Origin: Ectobius pallidus
Taxonomy: Eukaryota; Arthropoda; Insecta; Blattodea; Ectobiidae
DNA: 64,000 bases
Reading direction: 5' to 3'
Assembly (NCBI GenBank): GCA_964059195.1
Contig: CAXKWD010000002.1
Location: 54,090,923-54,154,922, forward strand
In this document: in pieces, positions 44,621 to 56,400 of the stretch
Position numbering within the stretch: position 1 is the stretch's first letter
Layout: each line of letters begins with the position of its first letter
Made by a program: the position numbers and the translations under genes
Notes under the pieces: model-generated
What the model was told of the DNA's origin: nothing
Databases searched by the model: none
Seen by the model: only the letters and a program-made list of their open reading frames with translations

Positions 44621-44974
44621 TATGTATAAAAATAAACAAAATCATAGGGTTATGAAAATAACCATTGAACCATATTAAAAATACACAGAATAAAAAAAAA
44701 TATTACGAAAATGACCTTTGCACCATATAAAAAATACACAAAATAAATAAACTATTAAGAAAATTACCTTACCGGTAGGCTACACCATATTAAAAATACA
44801 CGAAATAAATAAAATATTACAAAAATAACCCTTGCACCATATTAAAAATGCATCAAATTGGGGAATGGCTCTTTTCAAAGTCATAAAAAAATGACCCTTG
44901 CATGAAAGTGGCTATTTCTCATGTATTAAAGCTCTTTAACTTAAATAGATGAATTTTCCCTTCACTGCTAACAA

Positions 44975-45110
44975 TCACTCGTGGTTTAGTGGTTAAGCTA
45001 CTGATTATGGTGCTAGTGGTCACGCATTCGAATCCCATCAATCAAAAATTTAAGTTTAGGAATAGGTCCCAAGTAGGTAGGTAGGTAGGGCACTGAGGAG
45101 GTGAAAGAAA
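44975..45110 (+). repeat. tRNA-derived SINE
   Basis: Box A GTGGTTTAGTGGTTAAGC and box B GCATTCGAATCCC, then TAGGAATAGGTCCCAAGTAG and AGGT repeats. Same family as 48165-48285. Confidence 0.7.
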
Positions 45111-45256
45111 GGGAGAAAGAGGATGGAAAAGGTAGAGAAAGAGAGGATAAAGAGAAATAAATGGGAGGACGAATAAATTATTTAACTTTTCCCACTTACA
45201 CCTTTCCCACAATAGATGGCATTGGTAGTAGTTTGAATAGAGAGCCATCTACAGTG

Positions 45257-45756
45257 CGTTCTTTTTTAAAGCAAAGCTAAAGCGCTTTACCATTGCTGCA
45301 TCAAAAGCGTTCTTTTTTACATTTTGCTGCAGCTTTGCTTTACCCCCACTTCATTGCCTGTGCAGCAATCTCAAATTTCGCTTTACTACTGCTGCAAGGT
45401 TTCGCTGCATGAACTGGGGGAATAGGTGTTGATAAAAAATTTCCTTCATGACTTTAACATCATTGTTCAAATTCCAGAGTACAAACGCCTTCTTCAGCAC
45501 AGTTAGTAGGCCTACCATTTGAGGGATGCCCCATTACATCATACTGTACAATTATTGTTATTTCCATCCCGATATAACTGTTATTTGCACGTGTCTTAAC
45601 CATGTTGGAGGGCAGTACACAGTGCTGGTTTCACTGAGCAAGCTCTCAGCTGATCAACTTTGCCATTCTTTTTTTACTGCAGTGTTAGTGGCGGATAGTA
45701 AAGCGATACTGAAGCACTCGTAAAGTGCTTTACAGGTTTGTTTTAAAAAAGAATGC
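45257..45756. mobile_element. TIR element, about 500 bp
   Basis: The left end GCGTTCTTTTTTAAAGCAAA and right end (reversed) GCATTCTTTTTTAAAACAAA continue into AAAGC(G/A)CTTTAC. GCGTTCTTTTTTAC recurs at 45308. No clear TSD. Confidence 0.6.
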
Positions 45757-45779
45757 ATTGCTGGTTGCTTGTTTTAAAT

Positions 45780-46390
45780 TACACCCCACCCTAAACCCCT
45801 CCTTCCCAGGCGGGTCCCGTAGAGAGTTGATGGGAGGAGCCTAGTGCGCAACCGTACTCTATTTTTTCCCTTTTCTTCTCTTTTTGTCTTCGTCAAGTAT
45901 CTATCTTTGGCCACGCAAGTGATGGGAACGACCAAAACAAAGGGGAGATCAAGTTTTCCCAGTCTCTTTCCATTCCCTCTCTTATAGCCTATTTCAATAT
46001 TATTATAAGTTTATGACTGCACCTTCGGCACCGTACCTGCTTTGTATATTCTACCTCATAAGTTACAACAGAGACGAACAACATGTAGGCTTACGTGTAT
46101 TATAAACAAAGTTACATCTTTTTCCGCGACATGGCGGAATGCCTACCGGTAAAACCCTTTTTCATCAGTGTTTACCATTGAAATAGACCAGTACACGCAT
46201 CCATCCGTAACATGCTAAAAAGATTCACAAGAATACCAAAAAAATATGACAATTAGAAGTGTAAGAAGTTGTTGACAATAATAAACAAAAACTTGTCGCA
46301 GGATGCCCTTCTCCAACCAAGATAAACGAACATCGCCTACTGTTCCAATACCAAACAACCAAATACCCAGTTTGGTGTAATGAAAATACT
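45780..46390. other. Repeat edge and unassigned sequence
   Basis: 45785-45885 matches the GGCTCC-containing repeat family seen at 47640 and 53640 (CCTCCTTCCCAGGCGGGTCC). Nothing else recognised up to the 5' exon at 46394. Confidence 0.4.
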
Positions 46391-46393
46391 CAC

Positions 46394-46566
46394 CTGATCA
46401 TTTAGATAATCAGAAATCATGGAATATCCATGATACGCCGACGAACGCCATAAGCATGGCTGCAGAACTGGATATTGGAGAATATCACACTGATGGCACA
46501 CAGGCACAGATTCACCCCGGCTCCTAGAAGAACTGCCATCAGCGGCATCACTTTTACGTTTTGGGA
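46394..46566 (-). other. Probable 5' untranslated exon of the G2E3-like gene
   Basis: A strong donor (GATCAG|GTGAGT, exon end 46394) closes a GC-richer stretch. Joined to the acceptor at 38608, any frame running in meets the TAA before ATG 38597, so this would be 5' UTR. It contains a 43-codon upstream ORF starting MPLMAVLLGAG and ending before the donor. A second frame without ATG is open for 57 codons (VPVCHQCDILQYPVL), so a coding exon of an unrecognised gene is an alternative. The 5' limit is approximate. Confidence 0.5.
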
Positions 46567-47400
46567 TTTAAATATATAATTATTTCGGTAAATTAAACAT
46601 TGGGTACATTTCTCAATATTTTTGTGCCACTGTGGGGCATAGCAAACTATGCGTGAATATAAAATATTTTAGCAACATATATTTTCAAAATGGCAGGATG
46701 TCCTCTCGACAAAACGTCCGTACCTTTGGCGCCAGATATGAAAATTGAAATGCCCGTACCTTTGGCGCTAAATATAAAAATTAAAATATGTTTACGGAGT
46801 AAAAATAATTAAATAACAAAACTTTTTCGTAATTGATAGTAACTTAAAAAGTATGAAACTGTATTCTTCAAATGAATATAAATTTCTATCATCAGTCAAG
46901 GTCTTTCGTTAAAAAATAAATGAATAAAAAAGTAAATGCGCACAAAGTGCATATCGACGTATCTGGGCGCGCACATACGTCACAGTGTAGATGGCAGTGC
47001 ACATGTAGTTTCAATTTGGTTTGTTTGTCATGTGCCGACCTGAAAACTATGTATTTTGACGGAAAATGTCGATGGTTATTTTTTTAAAGTCATGGTTCCC
47101 GAAAATTAGGCAAAATGCATAAATAAACTTAAATATTTCCATGAAAATATTTAAAAATATCGATGTTGGATAGAAACATCGATGTAGCAAAGAGATCGGT
47201 TTTTCTATCGATGATGAATCGATGTTTAGAAAACATCAACCATCGATGCTCACCGACAGGGGCGGGATATCAGCTGCTCCGTCATCGTTACATGTGGTTT
47301 TAAAAACTGAGTGTTTTGAGAGTTCTATTGGGAGCCGTTCTATTTGTCCAACAGTAAAAGAAAGTAATTGACAATCTGTTGCGACGTATCGTCTTAATAC
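46567..47400. promoter_or_regulatory. Head-to-head promoter interval (G2E3-like / Ccs)
   Basis: This interval lies between the 5' exon of the ligase gene (minus) and the first Ccs exon (plus), the usual geometry of a bidirectional promoter. It holds a direct repeat (CGTACCTTTGGCGC at 46718 and 46755) and several CG-containing words, but I see no convincing TATA box or mapped start site. Placement is inference from exon positions. Confidence 0.45.
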
Positions 47401-47407
47401 ATGGAAA

Positions 47408-47422
47408 ATGGTTTTAGCAAAG
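47408..47422 (+). CDS. Ccs: Ccs candidate first coding exon (MVLAK)
   Basis: ATG GTT TTA GCA AAG followed by GTGCGT. Phase 0 matches the exon at 55952, giving MVLAKIEFAVQMTCQQC, the length and style of insect CCS N termini. Another ATG at 47401 is in a different frame. Weaker support than other exons because the exon is tiny and the intron 8.5 kb. Confidence 0.55.
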
Positions 47423-50400
47423 GTGCGTATAATTGGTGTCACATTGTAGCAGGTTATATTGATTTTATATTTAGGCTATATTGTGATTTAATTTATTGGG
47501 GTACAGTTGCAAATGTCTCTTGCTGTATAGTCACTTTCATGTTTATTTAGCCAGTTGACCACAATTATGTGGTATAGGATACATCATTTTTGGGTACAAA
47601 AATACACATGTTCATAAATTAAACGGGAAAAACCAAATATCGGGTGCCAAATAGGCTCCTCCCATACTCGCTATCGGGACCCGCCCGGGAAGGAGGGGTT
47701 TAGGGCGGGGACTAACTAAATGAAACAGTGGGAGACATCTAGTAGGTAATGGTGGAATTAGTAGTAGCGGCGCAGAGACATCTGGCGGAAATAGCAGAAA
47801 CACAAGAAAATTAATTTTTTTATTTTCTCCTTTTCTCTCTTTTCTCCTCCTCTCCTCCCTATTACCTCCTCCTTTACCCTACCTACAGTGGTATTAATGA
47901 GACGTGGCAGTCCAAGCCTGGATGCTCAGTAGATGTAGACGAGTCCAATAAACATTCGTACTGCATGGAGGGGTGTATGGGTTAGTTGTGTCGTTGCTTT
48001 CAGTGCGGTAACATCGTATAATGCAGTGAAGAAACAAGAGACCTTGTTACAATCGCTTCTCCTCTCTCGCAAGTGGAGTACAACATTCTTACCCCTCCCC
48101 ATGATTCCCCCTACATGCGTCACCTCTCTCACGCGCATCTGACTGCCGCCTCTCTTTAATACCACTGTACCTATTTGGGACCTATTCCTATCCTAGTAAT
48201 TTTCGCACCTACGGGGATTCGATCCGGGGACCGCCAGCGTTCTAGTCCATCGCCTTAACCACTACACCACGAGGCTCGTTGCAATAAAAATCGAGAAAAC
48301 TTCTAGCCTTTGTACTACAGAGACGTGTAATACATGAACATATATCCTAATGGTGCCTTGGTAATTCGTAAATATAATTTGTAAATACTTAGGTGGGTAT
48401 ATTTGGTACAAGGGGCATCTCGTATTTTGAATATTTGGTACAAGGGGCACTCTCGCAGGGGTAGTGTTGAGTGTCGAGTGAAGGCGGGGACACGGTCGGG
48501 AGTACGTTCGGGAACGGTCGGAAGAAGATCGGTGCGAGAGCCGAGCGAGAGGTTTCCGGCCGACAGCTGCTGTCGCCATGGCAACGGAATGCGGGATGGG
48601 CGGAGCCTATTTAGCACCCGATATTTGGTTTATGCCAATTAAACTATTAAAGTACAATGGTGTAAGAATAATACCAGAAATATATACAATAGGCTACAAA
48701 GAAATTCAGGGTCGAAAAACATTACTACAACACTACAAAAACTATAAATTATAGTAAAATGCAGTGTGTCAAGTAGGCCAAATGTAGGTTCTGAAAGATT
48801 ATTTAAAGTTTTTGGCTGCCTCAAAAAAATCATCATTGTAGAAGCCCAGATTTGTTTTAATTTCATCAGTACTAAGCCTTTAAAGTGTTTAAAAGTTAAA
48901 TTTCTAGTAGCAACTGGAAGAGAATTGGCGAAAGCCAAATACAAGGTGCACTTTAAGCTCCGCCCACTCGATATTCACATTTTGTTTCTCAGCAAAGCAG
49001 GGTACCAACTGTCCTTGTATATTGTCGCCGACACTCCTGACCGTACCAAATATTAAAAATGCGAGAGTGTCCCTTGTACCAAACATTAAAACAGCGAGAG
49101 TGCCCCTTGTACCAAATATTAAAAATTCGAGAGTGCCCCTTGTACCAAATATTAAAGAGATTTAAGGTGTTGAGATCACAGTCAGAGACAGCTGTCAGAG
49201 CCAGATCATCTGCATAGAGATACGAATTCAAGAAATCTTTAGGTGTGTTATTATAGGTAGACAGGATTCTTACGTAAATCATTTATGGGCCATTCCATTT
49301 GTGACGGAATTACAAAGTGCATGTATTTTTTGCCATAGTCCTTACAGATACGTTGAGCTATGTTTATGAGAGAAAGTGATTCTTTGTGTGTTGATAGGTG
49401 ATGTATGGACGCTTCTAGGCATATATAAGTTTACTGGATTTAAACAATTTTTAGAAGGGAAAAAATGTTTTTAATATTTGTGACGGAATTACAAAAAGTC
49501 AACCACATACAAACCATAGCGTGAAACCTTCTGAAACTCTGTGAACTCTAAGGATTGAGGAACTTTATTTACATATCATTCTAAACTAGAAGAGCTGTAG
49601 TTTATGTGATTAAATTCTAAACTAATTACATCTTTTTATTTAGATACCATTAACGAATGAATGAGTGTGACGGAATTACGTGAAGGAATTTCAAATTTTC
49701 CTGTGAAATTAAAATTTATGTAATTGAACAGTACTCATACCATTCATTAAGATTGTAGACTGTTTATATCTACAGTGAGTCTCAGACAGATTGGTGCCGC
49801 TTTCCGCGCGCGCCGTGTTTCTCTTGTGATGACTCAACACTACCCGCATCGCGGCAAGCTGTGGCCCCGCAGATAAGTAAACAATTCCTGCATAGCCTGC
49901 AGTTGAGCATTGTTCTCGTGTTGTACAGACGTGAAAGTGTTATTCGGTAGATGTCACAACTAAAAGAAAACATTAGGTTAGTGATAAACTCAATAATAAC
50001 GGAAGAACAATTAATGCGTATTAATCGGAATTTCCTATCACGATGCCAAAAATGTGTGGATGTAGGAGGAGGACACTTCCAGCATCTCCTGTAATAAGAT
50101 AGGTGCCTATTTTCGTTATTTTCAAACTTATTTCATTTATTTTCATTGTCACGCACGGACAAGTCAGTCAACTGCCGGGGAGTTCCTTTGCCGCATACCG
50201 GAGATAGGAGCGTCATCTGCGGGGAACCCAACGCGCGGCGCGGCGGCACCCATCTGCCTGAGACTCACTGTAGTTAACACTTAAATGAGTTTTTAATGCT
50301 ATTAAACAAAATAAAATAGGATCAGGTTGCATATATATAAAGAATACTTAAATATATAATTATTTTCAGTATCTGGCTTGTTTAAGATTATTCACCCATA

Positions 50401-53400
50401 ACACTTTGGTGGAAACATGACTACGACACCCTCTTACTTGAAATACTGGTTGTTCAGGTAATTTCTGCAGGTCACTGGCATATGGCACTATGGCCCTGGG
50501 GTCGACTCAGCCTCTAACAGAAATTAGTACCAGGAGCAATCCTGGGGGTAAAGGCGGCCAGTGCATAAGGCTGACAACTTTACCACTTTCATGTGCCGAT
50601 TATTTAAAAATCTGCGAGTCTCAACATCCTGGAACCCTCTGGGCCTCCATGGCCTTTAATAGGGAACACTTCACTTTTTTTACTTTTTTACTGGCATGTA
50701 ACTATCTAATTTTTTGTCCATGAAATAGAAAGAGCTAATTCCTTTATCATCTTTAAGAACTTCAAACTTGTGGAGGTTGTGTGGATCTATGGAGGTTATT
50801 TGACCTACAAAAAAACATGTTTGCTTTTTCCCCTAGCATAAGTGGCTTACACAAAATCACAATTGTATATACCTGGCCTTCATCGGAATGATCTTCCTGT
50901 TTATCAGTTACGCTTATGAAATAATGTATAGGCTATCGCAATATTCTGAGGATTTGTACAGTTTGGTAGAAATTTTGTACAGATCAATTACTCTAACATG
51001 ATGAATGTCTCTGGAATGTGAAACGCCTTTGACTTTATTCCATCTTTCATAACCTTTGCAAACTGCAAAATAAAGAAAATCTACACTTATTTCGGTATGA
51101 GTTTCAAAGAATAAGGCATTTGCTTCTTTGAGAGTCATCAACATGTACCTTTTTTGGACTTCAGTCTTTCTAGATTCTCTTTTATTTTATATATAAAATC
51201 TTTACTTCTTGGGCACATCCAACTTATATGATCAAGATTGAAAAGGGCTTGTACAGTTTGACAACTTACTGATTGAGGTTTTCAGTTTTATCTGTAATTG
51301 GAGTTAAATCCTTGACCACAGATGAGCACTTTTGTGGACTTGCAGGGAGAGTATTCAGAGCCTTTTTCACAGCTTTTCAAAAAGATTGTCTTGATTTGTA
51401 TGGAGAATGTGGTGAAGCAAAATGGCCACTAGTTGAGGGAACTTCTACAGTATTTCTACGTTCTTTTTTCTTACTTCTTAATTTCTGGACTGTTATGTAA
51501 TTACAGTATTTTTCAAATGGGAAGCAATTTCCTTCACCACCAATCAAGTGTAAGAGCGAACGAAGTGTTGCCAGCAGTAAGAGTCTCCCCTCCGTCTCGC
51601 CACCTCTGATTGGACTGCGTATCTAAGCAGGAGAAGGACAAATTGTTTGTCATCTGCAAAACACTGTAGTCATCTTAGTTCATTGACTTGAAGATGGTTC
51701 ATAGATGCTTTTTTTTTTAATTGCTTTCTGCTCCCTGTCTTTTTCATTTCTTCATGTAATCCTGTATTCTTTTTTTCTTTTCCTGCTGACGTTCTGCTGC
51801 TGTTTTACACATTACGGTCACTGAAGAAATTGATACTCCAAATAAACCAATAAAATATTACAGATAATTTTCTGTGCCTAATAAAGTTCCAGTATGCCTA
51901 TTATTCTTATTTTAGTATTAAATACCTTTTTTTCAACTTACACTAACTTAGTTCATGTTAAGCACTGTTTATTAGTAAGAGGTTCAGTGTGTGAAACAGG
52001 TTATGTAATTCCGTCACGACCCTAAATATTGATTTAAATGTAATCGTGTGAAACAAATGATATGGTCTGGTTGTAAAGCAGGCAAAACTAGCTTTGCATA
52101 CAAATTTTCACCCACCTACTGCCATTACTTTAATAGTAACAGAGAAAAATGTCCGTTTTCATGACTGAATTACATGCCTAATGCACAGAAACATCCACTA
52201 TTAATTAAAATACATAAAACCTTTTTAAAATACATGTATAAATGCATTTAAAGAATCTTAATGAATGCCAGATACTAATTCTATGATTAATTGTTAAGTT
52301 TTTTACCTTTATTTGAAAGAAAATTATCAATGACAATGGTGAAGAAATTCAGTCACATACTTGGTGTAAAAGAGGTTCTTTTTCCATGAGTTCCTAACTG
52401 CACTAAATAAAATATATCTTCAAAAAACAAAATATTCCCGTGAAATATAATCCTTCTCCTACATAAATATGGTTTTACTTTCTAATTAGATTCACTTTTA
52501 GAAATCCATGTCCTGGTTGACTTTTTTCTGGAATGGCCCTTATATAAATAATAAATAAGATAGGGCCCAATATGGAACCCTGCGGTACACCATATTTGAT
52601 AGACTTAAGTTGTGAATAAATACCATTAAGGTGAACACATTGCAGTCTTCCAGATAGATATGACTGGATTAAGTTAAGAGCTTCATCATTAAAACCATAA
52701 AATCTCAATTTATCAGCTAGAGTCACATGTGAAATAGTGTCAAAGGCTCTTGAGAAATCATACATTTTACACCACGTAGATTCTTATTAAGTCCTGACAG
52801 TGTCATACACCAGGTTAATAACAGCATCACTAGTACGTCATCCCTTACGGAATCCAAACTGACAATTTGAGAAAAGATTTTCACTTTCAAAATATTTGGT
52901 AATTTGATCATTAAGAATTGACTCAAATACTTTAGAGACAATTGGTAAGATAGAAACAGGTCTATAATTTTTGACATCAGACTTGGTACCTTTTTTGAAG
53001 ACAGGTTTGATTTTACCAACTTTCATCAGTTTAGGAAAATAGCCTAGGTTGATAAATTTGTTGATTAAAAATTATATAGGTTCAGCCACATATGGTGCTG
53101 ATATCTTCCCTAAAGTGGCTGTGCCCCTGGACCCCCTTCACCAAGAACGGTGACTTCGTATCACAGCCATTTCATAATTACAGGGTGGGACATTCTAGCA
53201 AGTTATAAAAACTATTTTTGTTTATTACATATCATAAATAATACACTAGAATTAGTTCTTCACATTCTGTAAAAATTACAATGCTTTCTCCTCCACACTA
53301 CATGCAAAGCATTAGGCCTATTTAAAATTTATTTTGAATATTTTAAATTTGTTTTTCAAAGTCTATTACGGGTGGGACATAATTTGGACTCTGATTTTAA

Positions 53401-56400
53401 TGATGCAAAACAAAAGTTCATTTGCTGTTCTGCTATTAATGTTGTTATTAATGAAGGTATGAGGGATTAAATCAAAATTATAAACTGTTTCCAGGTTGTC
53501 AGAACATTTATTTAACTCATCAATAATAATTTAACAAAACTATCACCATTACGGGTGGGACAAAAAGTCCCTTGTTTGTTACTTTACGTAGTAATTAACC
53601 ACACATATTTTTTTAAGTTAATCTTATACCAAATTGGGGAAAAAATAGTTTTACGCTGCACCCTAGGCTCCTCTCTAATGAGGCCCGCCTGGGAAGGTGG
53701 GGTTTAGGGTTTCGTCACAGAAGAAATTCAATGTGAGACATAATAAACCTCGTGCTATTCAATATATTGCTCCTAAACTAACATAAACGTTCCTAACCTA
53801 ACAAAACGGCGGAGCTAGGCTGGGGTGCAGCATAAATCTATCTTTTGCCCCAAATTGTACCTTAAGATGTATATTTTCTCAAATGAAAATGAACATAGCT
53901 GATTACTCTTGACTATTTGGTAATAAAGAGTGTTAAAATCATGCTAAAAATGGTAAAAAAAAGTAACTCAACACAATAAATAAGTAAATCGACAGATTTT
54001 ACACATGAAACCACTTCAGATACATCTAAGTCCTTAATATTCAGAGAATTTGAGGTTTTAAACTTATTTTTGACCACCCAATTACAATAATTTTATAACC
54101 TCTCTCATTGAGGGAAAAATTCCCATATTTTATGAAATGGCTGATCAGCGTTGTAGAAATGCGCCGGCAAGATTTCCTGGATATTTTCAAATTTATTAAA
54201 AGGACCCTTTACTTATGAGAAAATGAGACAAGCAGGGTCGCATTTTCAAGTGGTATGATGTGAAATGGTTGCACTATTCATCTGATGAATTTCTTGAACC
54301 CGAGTACAAAACTACCTAGAGAAGGAATGGACACCATTCCATAGGTTGTGCATCAAGGGGCAAGAAACTGAGGATAACTTAGAGTGTTTATAGTAAGAAC
54401 AAAGAGAAACCAGTCCGAAAAATGTGTAGGCTAAAAGAAAAAAGACCCGATTTCTTTGTAGCCATTCTTTCCAACATTTCGTCATCAGTTCTGTCAAGAT
54501 TTACCTGCAAACATCAGTGCATGTGATAAAGATCCTGTGGATTATTGGGGACCTTTCAGTATCAGTAATTACGAGGGACTCAGGGGCGACCTAAAGTTCC
54601 ATTTTCCCTTTATTAAGTTACATTACCGGTATGAACTTCATCAATATGATGCATGTAATAATTTTTCTGTTTTAAAAACCACACAACTATGTGAACCAAA
54701 TTTATTTAAAAATATATTATGAACCAAATAATTGATAATAGGCCTACACAATCTTTCTTAATGCTAAACTGTATTAATTCAAAATTTTCATTAATTCAGT
54801 ACTGGTTACCTAAGATTTCTGAAATTTTTGTTATTCATATTAAATGTACGAGGGGTATTCCGAAAGTAAGTTTCGTAAATGTATGGCAGGAGCGGCGTGT
54901 TCACCAGGGGAACCAAACAAACGCCAGACGAATCCCCACCCGTGGCTGGTTCCACGACGGAAGTGGCGTCAGCGGAGGAGGCATGACGCAGGCGCACTGC
55001 GCTGTAGAAGAGCGAGTCGCAGCAGACTGGCGTGCCCACGGGTATTAGTGTACCGCTCACGATGGCACGAGAGATTTGGCGCCACTGCCATGCACCGCTA
55101 TCTCCCCTCTTTCAAACGAGCCATTGCTGCAGCCGCTGAACCTTTTATTGTCCGAGATAGAGCTGTTTGAAATTGATCTCCCGATTTCCGTCCCCGCAAA
55201 GTGCGGCCTCCACGAACCCATCTCGCACAAACCTTATGGAACATCAATTTGTCACTCAAAATGGTCTGTATGGAACCTTTAGTAATGTCAGGAAGCTGAG
55301 GTGGAGCAGGCTGTGCGCCAATTCCTTGCATCGCAGGGCACCGAGTTTTACCACAGTGGGTTCTTCAAACTGATCGTACGCTACGACAAATGTCTCAATG
55401 TCGCTGGCGACTATGTCGAAAAATAGTGCACGGTGTATAGGTCATGCTGCCATGCTGTATTGCTTTTGGGTCAATAAAGTGTCCATGTGACAAACTGACG
55501 AAACTTACTTTCGGAATACCCCTCGTATATAAATTCTACAAAGAAATGTGCTTTTGTAGTATATTTGTTTCATGCAAATCAAAGTGATTTTCCTCAATAT
55601 CTGTAAACCATGATTTTCGAGTTAGTGGAGTATGGTACTGTGTCGACGATATTTCCAAGTAGACCTGTTCACATTGATTTTCCTGTTTGATTCTGGGGGC
55701 AGTAAAGAATTTAAGAGGTAGGTTATATACTAATATTGATATTTAGGTTTAAACTTGTTGATTCTTCAATATTATTCATGATTGCTACTCTTCTGTTCTC
55801 TGAAAAATAACTCATCCTGTCAGTAAATAATTAAGGAATCGCGCACAATGTGCATTATCTTAACCTACTGACAAACACCCAGTCCTGAACCCGGGGAGTA
55901 AACTGTACCTACTAAACTTAAGACATTGTGTCTGTTGCTATACTTTTGCAGATTGAATTTGCTGTGCAGATGACATGTCAGCAGTGTGTTAGTAAGATTA
56001 AAGAGAGTCTTACTGGTGTGAAAGGCATAGAAAATGTAGACGTCTCCTTGGAGAATGAAACTGTTTTAGTAGAAACATCACTAGCATCATCAGAGGTGCA
56101 AGAGAAGATAGAATCCACTGGTCGGAGAGCTGTACTGAAAGGATATGGAGGTACCATATTTGTATAGATATATTATTTTAAGTAATTGGTATCACATTGT
56201 ATAGGTCACTACAGTCTTCTGTTTGAGTTCCATTATCTGTAGGTAGGATTGCATGAGTGCATTACCATAGTCAAGAGAGCAATATTTTTAATGTTTCGGA
56301 GATTCATTGATTTTTTTAAATAAAAAAAACAGCCATAATTGACCTAATGTTCTTTATAGCCTATAGAATTCATATGTATAGTTCTGTTATTCATTGCATG

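Larger units (their letters stand above)
49287..52539 (-). mobile_element. 3.25-kb TIR transposon, TTAT 4-bp TSD, transposase remnants
   Basis: Ends GGGCCATTCCA and TGGAATGGCCC between TTAT at 49283-49286 and 52540-52543. The word GACGGAATTAC recurs (49304, 49483, 49669, reversed near 52011). A minus-strand remnant at about 51165-50914 reads QKRYMLMTLKEANALFFETH, which I associate with the N-terminal part of the transposase family whose C-terminal part is at 7057. Removing the element and one TTAT restores FIIYINDL in the host LINE. A smaller element (49773-50270) and a SINE (50478-50690) are nested inside. Confidence 0.88.
49158..53085 (-). mobile_element. LINE split by a 3.25-kb transposon
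   Basis: Right part, minus strand 53085-52544: FLINKFINLGYFPKLMKVGK, NYRPVSILPIVSKVFE, QFGFRKG, FSRAFDTISH, YGVPQGSILGPILFIIYI. Left part, 49282-49158: FLNSYLYADDLALTAVSD. The two halves join across the inserted element at the FIIYINDL motif. Frame changes make it inactive. CR1/Jockey-type by motif content. Confidence 0.85.

Noticed and set aside
48200..48285. tRNA gene on the minus strand
   Set aside because: SINE head; shared downstream body with 43180 and 44975 copies.
49044..49157. CRISPR-like array
   Set aside because: Contiguous tandem repeat without unique spacers, in an animal genome.
55098..55331. Several frames in both strands at 55.0-55.4 kb
   Set aside because: Out-of-frame readings of the deleted mariner; only the C-terminal plus-strand frame shows homology.
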